From: UBA1367 sp040268355
Lineage (GTDB): Bacteria; Actinomycetota; Coriobacteriia; Coriobacteriales; Atopobiaceae
NCBI GenBank assembly: GCA_040268355.1
Contig: JAWRIT010000179.1
Location: 1-22,554, forward strand
DNA: 22,554 nucleotides
Direction: 5' to 3'
Positions 1 to 9,417 of this stretch are shown here, piece by piece. Both the position numbers and the translations under genes were made by a program. The notes beneath the pieces were generated by a model. The model ran no database searches and was not told the origin of the DNA. It saw only the letters and a list, made by a program, of their open reading frames with translations. Numbering within the stretch: position 1 is the first letter of the stretch; each line of letters starts with the position of its first letter.

Positions 1-2
1 GG

Positions 3-33
3 GGCGCCTTCTTTTGGCAGCGCTTCAGGCGCC
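3..33. other. GC-rich inverted repeat at window start
   Basis: GGCGCCT at 3-9 is matched by AGGCGCC at 27-33, a perfect 7-bp stem with a 17-nt loop. It may be the terminator of a gene lying left of the window, but no T-run follows and the upstream context is missing. Confidence 0.3.
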
Positions 34-60
34 TGTGACCAGCCGCACCACGCTCGCGAA

Positions 61-101
61 TGACATTGGTGTCACACGCTGCGGACGTTTGCGGCTATGC
101 T
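61..101 (+). promoter_or_regulatory. Possible promoter/operator of the dehydratase gene
   Basis: TGACA at 61-65 and TGTCA at 70-74 form a perfect 5-bp inverted repeat with a 4-nt centre, which could bind a dimeric regulator. A -10-like TATGCT lies at 96-101. No good -35 hexamer sits at the right distance. The assignment rests on position and symmetry only. Confidence 0.25.
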
Positions 102-140
102 AGGAATGTGGGAGTAGGGCTCGCCAGATGGGGGGAGCTG

Positions 141-1127
141 ATGGCACGTCATTTTACCGGCGAGGACGTTCGATCGGCATATGAGCGCATCAAAGATCGG
201 GTGCGCAGGACCCCCCTTGACGACTCGCTCTACCTGAGCACCGACGACTGTCGGTATCGGTTCAAGCTCGAGAGTCAGCAGCTCGGACGCAGCTTCAAGA
301 TCCGTGGTGCCTTCAACACGCTCATGCAGCTCACGCCGCAGCAGGTGGCCCGTGGGGTGGGGACCGTCTCGACGGGCAATCACGCCATCGCCGTCGCGTA
401 TGCCGCCCGTGAGCTTGGCATCAAGAACTGCGTGGTCATCGTCCCGTTTGGGACCGCGCGCAGCAAGCTCGACCGCATGCGCTTCTATGGGGCGCGCGTC
501 ATGACCATGGGCGGCAGCTATGACGAGGCCCTTACGCTCGGTCTCAACTACATCGACCGAAACGAGCTCTTCTACGTGGACCCGGGGCAGTATGATCCCC
601 GGGTCTACGCAGGTCAAGGCACCGTCGGGTTCGAGATCGCGCTGCTGCATCCCAAGGTGGACACCATCGTCGTGCCGGTCGGCAGCGGCGGCCTCGTCAC
701 GGGCATCGCCGTCGGCGCGCGAGCCATCAAACCCGAGATGCGCATCGTGGGCGTCCAGACGGCCGCATGCCCCTCGCTGTGCCAGTCGATCAAGGACCAC
801 GTGTGCTACACCACCTACCCAACGACGGGCGAGACCATCTGTGACGCCGTGGTGGGAGGGGCCGGCCGCATCGCCTACGAGATGGCCCCCCAGCTCGTCG
901 ACCAATGGATCGTGGTGGAGGAGTCGGCCATTCGCAGCGCCCTGCGCTTTATGGTCGACCAGGAGCAGACCTTGGTCGAGGGCGGCAGCGCGATGGTGGT
1001 CGCGGCAGTGCGCGAGTATCCGTGGCTGGTGGGCGGCACCAACGTCGCGCTGGTCATCAGCGGCGGCAACGTCGATGGCCGCATGCTCGCCGAGGTGCTC
1101 AACGAGCGCGAGGACGGACGCGGCTGA
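141..1127 (+). CDS. PLP-dependent threonine/serine dehydratase family protein
   Basis: This 328-residue fold-type II PLP enzyme probably deaminates threonine or serine to the 2-oxo acid and ammonia in the cytoplasm. Visible motifs are SFKIRGA (51-57), with K53 as the expected Schiff-base lysine, the substrate/cofactor loop STGNH (77-81), the phosphate-binding loop GSGGL (181-185) and a C-terminal SGGN. There is no C-terminal ACT-like regulatory domain, so it resembles catabolic (TdcB-type) or serine racemase-like members rather than feedback-inhibited biosynthetic IlvA. The ATG at 141 is chosen over an in-frame ATG at 60 because GGGGAG lies just upstream and homology begins a few residues later. 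The gene converges on the rRNA methyltransferase gene with 6 bp between the stop codons. Exact substrate (threonine, serine or another hydroxyamino acid) cannot be read from sequence; family assignment is confident. Confidence 0.85.
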   Translation: MARHFTGEDVRSAYERIKDRVRRTPLDDSLYLSTDDCRYRFKLESQQLGRSFKIRGAFNTLMQLTPQQVARGVGTVSTGNHAIAVAYAARELGIKNCVVIVPFGTARSKLDRMRFYGARVMTMGGSYDEALTLGLNYIDRNELFYVDPGQYDPRVYAGQGTVGFEIALLHPKVDTIVVPVGSGGLVTGIAVGARAIKPEMRIVGVQTAACPSLCQSIKDHVCYTTYPTTGETICDAVVGGAGRIAYEMAPQLVDQWIVVEESAIRSALRFMVDQEQTLVEGGSAMVVAAVREYPWLVGGTNVALVISGGNVDGRMLAEVLNEREDGRG

Positions 1128-1133
1128 GCCGTC

Positions 1134-2414
1134 TCACACCACTTGGAAGATGAAGAAGTCGAGGTAGTGGCTGGGGGGAAAGCCCCAGAGGATGGGATGG
1201 TCGGGGGCCTGCTGGCGCTCCTCGACCTGTCTCAGCTGCACGTTTGCGTCGTGAGCCGCCTCGGACAGGGCTCGTGCGAACAGGTCGCGGGTCATGTGCT
1301 GCGAGCAGCTGCAGGTGGCCAGGTATCCGCCACGAGGCAGCAGCCGCAACGCCTCGAAGTTGATCTCGCGGTAGGCGCGCGCCGCGTTGCGGATGGTGGA
1401 GCTGCTCTTGGTAAAGGCCGGCGGATCGAGCACGATGAGGTCGAACGGGCCGCCCTCGGCGCGGGCATGCCCGCGGTCCCCGCTCAGACGCGGGAGATAG
1501 TCCAGCACGTTGTCGCAGGTAAAGCCCATCCTGTCGGAGAAGCCGTTGAGGGCGGCGTTGTTCTCGGCGAGTTCGAGCGCGACCTGGCTCGTGTCGACGC
1601 ACCGCACGAACGACGCTCCGCCGGCAGCGGCGTTGAGGCCGAACGGACCGACGTGACAGAAGCAGTCGAGCACCCGGCGGCCTCGGGACAGCTTGCGCAC
1701 GGCGCGCCGGTTGTACTTCTGGTCCAAGAAGAACCCGGTCTTCTGGGAGTTCTCGAGGTCGAGGGAGAAGGCAAGGCCGTTCTCGTGGACCTTGAGCCGC
1801 GTGTCTGGGCCGACCGCTCCCTCCCACCACCCCTTGCGCAGGGCTAACCCCTCCTTCCTGCGAAGCGGGGAGTCGCAGCGCTCGTAGATGGCGTGCACGT
1901 CCGCCCCGGCCTCACGCAGCGTCGACAGCAGCAGCGGATAGAGGGTCTCCCTCAGCAGCTCCATGCCCACGGTGCCGATCTGGCTGACGAGAACCGTGCC
2001 ATAGCGATCGACGGTCAGGCCCGGCAGCCCATCCGCCTCGGAGAAGATGACTCGACAGCAATCGGTGTCGGGCTGGGCGTTCGGCATGCCCCGCCCGCCC
2101 ATGACCGCGAGGCGGTGCTGCCAGGCCCACGCGATGCGGCGTCGCCAGAAGGCCTCGTCAAAGCGGTCGTTCGCGTTGCGCGAGACGATCCGCACACGAA
2201 TCTTGCTCTGTTCGGAGAGCAGGCCCGTCCCCTGCCAGGTGCCGTTCTCCTCACGCACGTCGACGAGACAGCCATTGGTCGGCTGGCGCCCGTCCGTCTC
2301 GGCCGCCTCATAGCGCAGCACCTCGTCCGCAAAGACCCAGGGGTGCCCCGCCCTAAGCGAGCGCGCCGCCTTTCGCGTGACGATGACCTGCGGATAGGGG
2401 CGTTTCTGCTTCAT
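1134..2414 (-). CDS. rlmI: RlmI-like class I SAM-dependent rRNA (cytosine-C5) methyltransferase
   Basis: This 426-residue protein matches the RlmI/RlmK family, which methylates C5 of a cytosine in 23S rRNA (C1962 in E. coli). An N-terminal PUA-like segment begins around residue 10 with RKAARSLRAGHPWVFADE. The central FFLDQKYNR is followed by the SAM-binding motif LDCFCHVGPFGLNAA. Motif IV is LDPPAFTKS, and the catalytic-cysteine region is TCSCSQH (about 367-373). It is somewhat longer than E. coli RlmI (396 aa). The start ATG is read on the minus strand at 2414; its Shine-Dalgarno sequence is weak. It lies 48 bp downstream of the DEAD-box helicase gene on the same strand, consistent with a joint ribosome-maturation transcript. 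The exact rRNA target is inferred from family. Confidence 0.85.
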   Translation of the reverse strand: MKQKRPYPQVIVTRKAARSLRAGHPWVFADEVLRYEAAETDGRQPTNGCLVDVREENGTWQGTGLLSEQSKIRVRIVSRNANDRFDEAFWRRRIAWAWQHRLAVMGGRGMPNAQPDTDCCRVIFSEADGLPGLTVDRYGTVLVSQIGTVGMELLRETLYPLLLSTLREAGADVHAIYERCDSPLRRKEGLALRKGWWEGAVGPDTRLKVHENGLAFSLDLENSQKTGFFLDQKYNRRAVRKLSRGRRVLDCFCHVGPFGLNAAAGGASFVRCVDTSQVALELAENNAALNGFSDRMGFTCDNVLDYLPRLSGDRGHARAEGGPFDLIVLDPPAFTKSSSTIRNAARAYREINFEALRLLPRGGYLATCSCSQHMTRDLFARALSEAAHDANVQLRQVEERQQAPDHPILWGFPPSHYLDFFIFQVV

Positions 2415-2462
2415 GGGCGTCCGTCTCTTGGCCGTGCCTGCCGGCGATTTCGGAGGAAGGGG

Positions 2463-3881
<1,419 letters not shown>

Positions 3882-4033
3882 GATTCCAGTATGAATCAGT
3901 GTTGATGCTTTGGCACATGGATTTTGCCCGTTATGTCCAACCTGTGATGTGCCCGGACGGGAGGGTCGCACGTCAGGTCGCGTCTGGTCATGGGTTTCCG
4001 CTTGGTTCCGATTCGGGCAGACGTCGTCCAAGC

Positions 4034-4042
4034 TGCTATGCT
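4034..4042 (+). promoter_or_regulatory. Possible extended -10 promoter of the metA leader
   Basis: TGCTATGCT reads as an extended -10 element (TG-N-TATGCT), about 28 bp before the leader-peptide ATG. No convincing -35 hexamer is present, which extended -10 promoters can tolerate. Proposed from sequence match and position only. Confidence 0.35.
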
Positions 4043-4070
4043 AAAGCGGTTGGCTTGCGTAAGGAGAGGC

Positions 4071-4118
4071 ATGAAGCGGACGCCGGAGAGCTTGTCAGGA
4101 CGAATGTGCAGGTGCTGA
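4071..4118 (+). CDS. Possible 15-residue Cys-containing leader peptide upstream of metA
   Basis: A very strong Shine-Dalgarno sequence (AAGGAGAGG, 4061-4069) precedes an ATG at 4071 that opens a 15-codon frame, MKRTPESLSGRMCRC, ending in TGA at 4116-4118. The metA start lies 54 nt further on. The last codons before the stop are Met-Cys-Arg-Cys. Cysteine-rich upstream ORFs are known to act as cysteine-responsive attenuators before sulfur genes in mycobacteria. A similar role before metA is inference here. The ORF overlaps an inverted repeat (see the separate entry). Alternatively it may be a chance short frame, although the ribosome-binding site is better than that of metA. Confidence 0.45.
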   Translation: MKRTPESLSGRMCRC

Positions 4119-4142
4119 TGACCGCCCTGCCCGACTCGTCCT
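4097..4142 (+). promoter_or_regulatory. Two-part stem overlapping the leader peptide, candidate attenuator
   Basis: AGGACGA (4097-4103) pairs perfectly with TCGTCCT (4136-4142). Inside it GCAGG (4108-4112) pairs with CCTGC (4126-4130). The 5' arms lie within the Gly-Arg and Cys-Arg-Cys codons of the leader peptide, so a translating or stalled ribosome would open the structure. No T-run follows, so an effect on Rho access or on metA translation is more plausible than intrinsic termination. The structure is seen in sequence; the regulatory role is inferred. Confidence 0.4.
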
Positions 4143-4172
4143 TTCTGCCGCGTGCCCTGATCGGAGTTATCC

Positions 4173-5144
4173 ATGCCCATCAACATTCCTGACGGCCTGC
4201 CTGCCAAGACCATCCTTCAGCAGGAGCGCATCTTTGCCCTTGAGGAGGAGGTCGCAAGCCACCAGCGCATTCGACCGCTGCGGGTCGCCATTCTCAACCT
4301 CATGCCGACCAAGGTGGAGACGGAGACGCAGATCCTGCGCCTGATCTCCAAGTCGCCCCTGCAGGTGAGCTGCGACTTCATGCGCGTGAGCACCCATGAG
4401 TCAAAGAACACCTCGACGGACCACCTGGTCAAGTTCTACGACACCTTCGATGCCTACCGCGACCAGAACTATGACGGGCTGATCGTGACGGGCGCGCCGG
4501 TGGAGCAGCTGTCGTTTTCCGAGGTGGACTACTGGGACGAGCTGTGCCAGATCATGGACTGGAGTCGCGAGCACGTGTTCTCCACCATGTTTTTGTGCTG
4601 GGGCGCCATGGCCGGGCTCTACCACTTCTACGGCATCCCGAAGCGCCAGCTGCCGGCCAAGCTCTTTGGGGTGTTCCCGCAGCGCCTGTGCGACGAGTAC
4701 AGCTTTCTGACCAACGGTTTTGACGAGATGCACAACATGCCCCACTCGCGGCATGCCTCGCTCGACGTGTCCGAGCTGGCCAAGCACTCGGAGCTGCATG
4801 TTCTCTCGGAGGGCTTCACCTCCGGGCCGGCGCTCATCGCCACGGGCGACTTCCATGAGATCTATGTGACCGGCCACTTCGAGTATGGCCGCGACACGCT
4901 GGCGGACGAGTACTGGCGCGACTTCCACCGGGGGCTGCCCATCCGCCTGCCCGAGAACTACTTCCCCGGCGACAACCCCGAGAAGCAACCCATCTTCACC
5001 TGGCGCAGCCACGCCAACCTGCTCTATCGCAACTGGCTCAACTGGGTGTACCAGATGACCCCGTACGAGTTCGCAGAGATTCCGAGCGCCATCGCGGCCC
5101 TGCGCGAGCACTCCTATCTCATGGCAGACAAGTTCGACGGCTAG
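4173..5144 (+). CDS. metA: Homoserine O-acetyltransferase (MetA family)
   Basis: This 323-residue cytoplasmic enzyme acylates homoserine, the first committed step of methionine synthesis. It belongs to the MetA family (class I glutamine amidotransferase-like fold), not MetX. The catalytic Cys is C142 in STMFLCWGA, and the His/Glu pair is H235 and E237 in GHFEYGRD. Residue 111 is Glu (TGAPVEQL). Glu at this position marks acetyl-CoA use in characterised Bacillus-type MetA proteins, whereas the E. coli succinyltransferase has Gly, so the product is predicted to be O-acetylhomoserine. CGGAG (4162-4166) supports the ATG at 4173. It is preceded by a possible Cys-containing leader peptide and followed after 50 bp by an acyl-CoA ligase gene. 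No SAM riboswitch is apparent upstream. Confidence 0.93.
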   Translation: MPINIPDGLPAKTILQQERIFALEEEVASHQRIRPLRVAILNLMPTKVETETQILRLISKSPLQVSCDFMRVSTHESKNTSTDHLVKFYDTFDAYRDQNYDGLIVTGAPVEQLSFSEVDYWDELCQIMDWSREHVFSTMFLCWGAMAGLYHFYGIPKRQLPAKLFGVFPQRLCDEYSFLTNGFDEMHNMPHSRHASLDVSELAKHSELHVLSEGFTSGPALIATGDFHEIYVTGHFEYGRDTLADEYWRDFHRGLPIRLPENYFPGDNPEKQPIFTWRSHANLLYRNWLNWVYQMTPYEFAEIPSAIAALREHSYLMADKFDG

Positions 5145-5194
5145 CCACAGCCGATTGCCCTTCCCCGGTTCGGGCACAACAGGAAAGAGAGGCC

Positions 5195-6829
5195 ATGGTC
5201 GTTACAGACATGCTCAGGCTCAACGCCGCCAAGTACCCCGACGAGATCGCCCTCGTGGAGATCAATCCGGCCATGCCGGAGGACCGGCACATCACGTGGC
5301 GCGAGTACGACCTGGTGGAGACCACCGACGACGAGCCCTTTCGCCGCGAGATCACCTGGTCGGTCTTTGACGAGAAGGCCAACCGCTTTGCCAACCTGCT
5401 GATCTCGCGCGGGGTGGGCAAGGGGGACAAGGTCGCGATTCTGCTGTACAACTGCATCGAGTGGCTGCCCATCTACTTTGGCATCCTCAAGACCGGCGCC
5501 ACCGCCGTGCCGCTCAACTTCCGCTACACGGCCGAGGAGATCTTCTACTGCGTGGAGAAGTCGGACTCGGACGTGGTGCTCTTTGGCCCGGAGTTCGTCG
5601 GGCGCATGGAGGCCATCGTGGGCAAGCTCCAAGCAGGCCGCCTGCTGTTCTACGTGGGGGACGACTGCCCGACCTGGGCGGAGAGCTTCCGCGAGCTCGA
5701 GGCGCTCTGCTCCAGCCATGATCCGCAGGTCCTGCTCTTTGAGTACGACGACGCAGCCATCTACTTCTCCAGCGGCACGACGGGGTTTCCCAAGGCCATC
5801 CTGCACAACCACGAGAGCCTGACGCAGGCCGCCGAGATGGAGGCGGTCCACCACTCCATCACCCACGACGACTGCTTCCTGTGTATACCGCCGCTCTACC
5901 ACACCGGGGCCAAGTTCCACTGGATGGGGTGCTTGACCTGCGGCGCCCGCGCGGTCTTGCTGCGCGGCGTCTCCCCGCGCTACATCTTTGACGCGGTGAG
6001 TCGCGAGCGGTGTTCGGTGGTGTGGCTGCTCGTGCCTTGGGTGCAGGACATCCTGGCGGCTCTGGAGCGCGACGAGCTGCGGCTCGAGAGCTTCGAGCTG
6101 GACCAGTGGCGGCTCATGCACGTGGGGGCGCAGCCGGTGCCCAAGAGCCTCATCAGGCGCTGGAAGCAGGTCTTCCCGCACCACGACTACGACACGAACT
6201 ATGGCCTGTCCGAATCCACGGGGCCGGGGTGCGTGCATTTGGGCGTGGAGAACATCGAGCACGTGGGGGCCATCGGCGTGCCGGGCTATCGGTGGCGCGC
6301 GAAGATCGTGGGGGAGGACGGGCACCGCGTGGAGCACGGGCAGGTCGGCGAGCTCTGTGTCAAGGGACCGGGTCTCATGACCTGCTACTACAATGACCCG
6401 GAGGCCACCGCCGAGACGCTCGTCAACGGGTGGCTGCACACCGGGGACATGGCGCGCGAGGACGACGAGGGCTTCATCTGGCTGGTGGATCGCAAGAAGG
6501 ACGTGATCATCTCCGGTGGCGAGAACCTCTACCCAGTGCAGATCGAGGACTTCATGAGCGCATGCCCGCTGATCCAGGACGTGGCCGTCATCGGGCTGCC
6601 CGACGAGCGCCTGGGCGAGATCGCCGCCGCCATCGTGCAGCTCAAGCCAGGCGTGGCGGCCACCGAGGACGACATCGACCAGTTCTGTCTCGACCTGCCG
6701 CGCTACAAGCGCCCGCGCCGGGTGATCTTTGCCGACGTGCCCCGCAACGCCACCGGCAAGATAGAGAAGCCGCGGCTGCGCGAGCGCTACGGCGCCGTCG
6801 GCCTGGTGGACCGCGAGAACCAGGGGTAG
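5195..6829 (+). CDS. AMP-forming acyl-CoA synthetase/ligase
   Basis: This 544-residue ANL-superfamily enzyme activates a carboxylic acid to an acyl-adenylate and then a CoA thioester. The core motifs are intact: YFSSGTTGFPK (190-200, ATP/phosphate loop), NYGLSEST (A5), LHTGDMA and DRKKDVIISGGENLYP (A7/A8 hinge), and the catalytic lysine in NATGKIEK (K522). The start at 5195 has an AGGAAAGAGAGG ribosome-binding site. It sits between metA and iorAB, 64 bp before iorA, and is probably cotranscribed with iorAB. Because IorAB makes arylacetyl-CoA, an aryl-acid substrate such as indoleacetate or phenylacetate is a reasonable guess, with the ligase working in either direction. However, the sequence is of the medium/long-chain acyl-CoA synthetase type rather than the compact PaaK type, so the substrate remains open. 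Confidence 0.85.
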   Translation: MVVTDMLRLNAAKYPDEIALVEINPAMPEDRHITWREYDLVETTDDEPFRREITWSVFDEKANRFANLLISRGVGKGDKVAILLYNCIEWLPIYFGILKTGATAVPLNFRYTAEEIFYCVEKSDSDVVLFGPEFVGRMEAIVGKLQAGRLLFYVGDDCPTWAESFRELEALCSSHDPQVLLFEYDDAAIYFSSGTTGFPKAILHNHESLTQAAEMEAVHHSITHDDCFLCIPPLYHTGAKFHWMGCLTCGARAVLLRGVSPRYIFDAVSRERCSVVWLLVPWVQDILAALERDELRLESFELDQWRLMHVGAQPVPKSLIRRWKQVFPHHDYDTNYGLSESTGPGCVHLGVENIEHVGAIGVPGYRWRAKIVGEDGHRVEHGQVGELCVKGPGLMTCYYNDPEATAETLVNGWLHTGDMAREDDEGFIWLVDRKKDVIISGGENLYPVQIEDFMSACPLIQDVAVIGLPDERLGEIAAAIVQLKPGVAATEDDIDQFCLDLPRYKRPRRVIFADVPRNATGKIEKPRLRERYGAVGLVDRENQG

Positions 6830-6893
6830 GCGCAGGCACCGATCAGATGTGGGCGAGGCCTGCGCCTCGCCGTACCGACAGGAGAGGGACCAC

Positions 6894-8666
6894 ATGACCA
6901 AGCAGCTGCTATCAGGCAACGAGGCCATCGCGCAGGGGGCGTGGGAGGCCGGCGTTGCCGTGGGTGCCGCCTATCCGGGGACGCCTTCGACCGAGACGCT
7001 CGAGAACCTGGTCCGCAAGGATGACGTGTACTGCGAGTGGGCGCCGAACGAGAAGGTGGCCCTCGAGGTGGGCCTGGGAGCCGCGCTGGGAGGCGTGCGC
7101 TCGCTCGTCACCATGAAGCACGTGGGCGTCAACGTCGCCGCCGACCCCTTCATGAGCGCCGCGAACACCGGTGTCAACGCGGGTCTGGTGCTGCTCGCCG
7201 CTGACGACCCCAGCTGCTACAGCTCGCAGAACGAGCAGGACAGCCGCCACTATGCGGCCTTCGGGCGCGTGCCGTGCCTGGACCCGGCCGACAGCCAGGA
7301 GGCCTACGAGATGACCCAGGCCGCCTTCGAGCTCTCTGAGCGCTTTGACACGCTGGTCATGCTGCGCGAGACCATGCGCATCGCCCACACCAAGACCCTG
7401 GTCGACGTGGCGGGCGAGCGTGCTTCGGTGGAGCCGCGTCCCTACGAGAGCCGGCCTGAGAAGTTCGTCATGCTGCCGGCCAACGCCGTGCGCCGCACCC
7501 TTGCGACCAACGAGCGCGAGGACGAGCTGGTGGCCTGGGCGGAGACGACGCCGCTGAACCGCGTGGAGCTGCGTGACCGCTCGGTGGGCGTCATCTGCGC
7601 CGGCGCCCTCTACGTGCACGTGCGCGAGGCCCTGCCCGAGGCGTCGGTCTTGAAGCTGGGCGTCAGCTGGCCGCTGCCGCCCGAGACGATTCGCTCGTTC
7701 GCCGCGTCCGTGGACGCGTGCTACGTGGTCGAGGAGGCCAACCCCTACCTGGAGACGCAGGTGCGTGCGCTCGGCGTGGAGCTGGCGGAGTTCCCCGGAG
7801 GGAGCCTGCCGCGCTCCGGCGAGGTCACCCCGGCGCACATCCGCGCGTCCTTCGCGCTTGGCGAGCCTGCGCACCTGGCGGCAGTCGAGGGGCTGCCCCC
7901 GCGCCCGCCGGCGTTCTGCGCGGGCTGTCCGCACCGTCTCGTCTACGTGGAGCTTCGTCGTCTCAAGGCCATCGTGACCGGCGACATCGGCTGCTACACG
8001 CTCGGTGCCGTCGCACCGTTCCGCTCGGTGGACTCGGTCATCGACATGGGCGCCTCGCTCTCCATGGCGCATGGCATGGAGCTTGCCGGCGCGTCCGACC
8101 GCACCGGACGGCCGGTCGTGGGCGTGATCGGCGACTCGACCTTCGCGCACTCCGGCATCACGAGCCTGCTCGGCACCGTGTACAACGGCGGCGTCGGCAC
8201 GCTCTGCATCCTGGACAACCGCACGACGGCCATGACCGGCACGCAGGGCAACCCCGTGAACGGCGTGACGCTCGCCGACCAGGCGGCCCGGGTGAGCCCG
8301 CTCGACGTGCCCGCGGGCAAGCAGCTCGATCTGGTGCGCCTGTGCGAGGCAATCGGCGTGGACGAGGTCATCACCGTCGACGCGCAGAACGCCACCGAGA
8401 TCCGCCGCGCGCTCAAGGAGGCCACGAGCCACACCGACAAGCTCTCCGTCATCATCTTCGAGGGGCCGTGCCGACTCCTTGACCGCTCTCGGGGGAAGAT
8501 GCCGGTCATCCGCGACTGCCGCCGCTGCGGCCGGTGCATCCAGATCGGCTGCCCGGCGCTTGGTCGCGACGAGACGGGCCACGCCGTCATCGACCCCAAC
8601 CAGTGCATCGGATGCGACCAGTGCGTCCAGTCGTGCCCGTTCGACTGCATCACCAAGGAGGGCTAG
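6894..8666 (+). CDS. iorA: Indolepyruvate:ferredoxin oxidoreductase, alpha subunit
   Basis: This 590-residue large subunit of the TPP-dependent, oxygen-sensitive enzyme oxidatively decarboxylates arylpyruvates (from Trp, Tyr or Phe) to arylacetyl-CoA, reducing ferredoxin. The N-terminal pyrimidine-binding half contains GNEAIAQGAWEAG and AAYPGTPSTE. The TPP pyrophosphate region contains GDIGCYTLG and GVIGDSTFAHSG. The C-terminal ferredoxin domain has two cysteine sets: CX2CX2CX4CP (C542, 545, 548, 553) and CX2CX2CX3CP (C571, 574, 577, 581). The ATG at 6894 follows GGAGAGG (6881-6887) and gives the expected N-terminus; an in-frame extension to 6849 is rejected. The stop is 2 nt before the iorB start, so the subunits are translationally coupled. 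Confidence 0.95.
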   Translation: MTKQLLSGNEAIAQGAWEAGVAVGAAYPGTPSTETLENLVRKDDVYCEWAPNEKVALEVGLGAALGGVRSLVTMKHVGVNVAADPFMSAANTGVNAGLVLLAADDPSCYSSQNEQDSRHYAAFGRVPCLDPADSQEAYEMTQAAFELSERFDTLVMLRETMRIAHTKTLVDVAGERASVEPRPYESRPEKFVMLPANAVRRTLATNEREDELVAWAETTPLNRVELRDRSVGVICAGALYVHVREALPEASVLKLGVSWPLPPETIRSFAASVDACYVVEEANPYLETQVRALGVELAEFPGGSLPRSGEVTPAHIRASFALGEPAHLAAVEGLPPRPPAFCAGCPHRLVYVELRRLKAIVTGDIGCYTLGAVAPFRSVDSVIDMGASLSMAHGMELAGASDRTGRPVVGVIGDSTFAHSGITSLLGTVYNGGVGTLCILDNRTTAMTGTQGNPVNGVTLADQAARVSPLDVPAGKQLDLVRLCEAIGVDEVITVDAQNATEIRRALKEATSHTDKLSVIIFEGPCRLLDRSRGKMPVIRDCRRCGRCIQIGCPALGRDETGHAVIDPNQCIGCDQCVQSCPFDCITKEG

Positions 8667-8668
8667 GC

Positions 8669-9304
8669 ATGCCGCATGACACCACCACCAACTACGGCGT
8701 CTCAGAAGGCGCCCGTCAGGTCACGCTCGATGACACCAAGACCATCCTGCTCGTGGGCGTGGGTGGGCAAGGGACCATCCTTGCCGGCCAGCTGCTGGCC
8801 ATGGTCGCCGCAGACGCGGGCCTTGACGTCAAGGTCTCCGAGATCCACGGCATGAGCCAGCGCGGTGGGTCGGTTTCGACCGTCGTGCGCGTGGGCGAGC
8901 AGGTGCAGTCCATGATCGCCGACCCGGGGTGCGCCGACATCGTGGTGGCCTTCGAGGTCGTCGAGGCGCTTCGCGCGCAGCAGTTCCTGCGTGAGGGCGG
9001 CCGCCTGTTCGTTAACGACGAGCAGATCACACCGGTTCCGGTGAACATCGGCGTGGCCACGATGCCTTCCGGCACCAAGGCCCGCCTGGCGGAGATCGGG
9101 GCGACCGTGATCGACGCGGGGGGCATCGCTCGTGAGGTGGGGAGCCCCCGATCGACCAACGTCGTGCTGGTGGGCGCGCTGTCGACGGCGCTGCCCTTTG
9201 CTGTGCAGGAGTGGCGCGACGCCATCGCCCGTCGCGTTCCCCCCGCGACGGTGGAAGCGAACTTGCTGGCCTTCGAGCGCGGTCGTGAGGCGGCGCGGGG
9301 GTAG
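8669..9304 (+). CDS. iorB: Indolepyruvate:ferredoxin oxidoreductase, beta subunit
   Basis: This 211-residue small subunit, the partner of IorA, carries the gamma-type (POR-N/KGOR) domain. The motifs VGVGGQGTILAGQLL (about 29-43) and EIHGMSQRGGSVST are diagnostic. The ATG at 8669 has AAGGAGGG (8655-8662) inside the end of iorA. An in-frame extension back to 8534 would overlap iorA and is rejected. It ends the metabolic block; a 15-bp hairpin follows at 9358-9393. Reduced ferredoxin from the complex could feed Rnf, hydrogenase or other anaerobic electron sinks, none of which is in the window. Confidence 0.95.
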   Translation: MPHDTTTNYGVSEGARQVTLDDTKTILLVGVGGQGTILAGQLLAMVAADAGLDVKVSEIHGMSQRGGSVSTVVRVGEQVQSMIADPGCADIVVAFEVVEALRAQQFLREGGRLFVNDEQITPVPVNIGVATMPSGTKARLAEIGATVIDAGGIAREVGSPRSTNVVLVGALSTALPFAVQEWRDAIARRVPPATVEANLLAFERGREAARG

Positions 9305-9357
9305 GCGGAGCTGACGATTCGGCCTATCGGCGAACATGCTTGTCCTGCTCATTTCTG

Positions 9358-9398
9358 TCCGGCGTGTGTTCCATAATGGGAACACCCGCCGGATTCTT
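9358..9398 (+). terminator. Strong hairpin after iorB, probable terminator
   Basis: A 15-bp arm at 9358-9372 pairs with 9379-9393 with a single mismatch around a 6-nt centre ATAATG, and is followed by TTCTT. This suits intrinsic termination of the ior transcript. The centre also gives GTGTTCC-N6-GGAACAC, a neat palindrome that includes a -10-like CATAAT, so it might instead be an operator/promoter for the HTH-kinase genes downstream. Confidence 0.6.
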
Positions 9399-9417
9399 GC
9401 GAAGCGACCCGTTGGGT

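Noticed and set aside
3882..4172. SAM or T-box type riboswitch before metA
   Set aside because: The leader after the putative -10 is only about 120 nt and shows no recognisable conserved core of those classes; only the short ORF and stem are seen.
6912..8582. 556-codon minus-strand frame opposite iorA
   Set aside because: Antisense shadow; iorA has complete TPP and two 4Fe-4S motifs.
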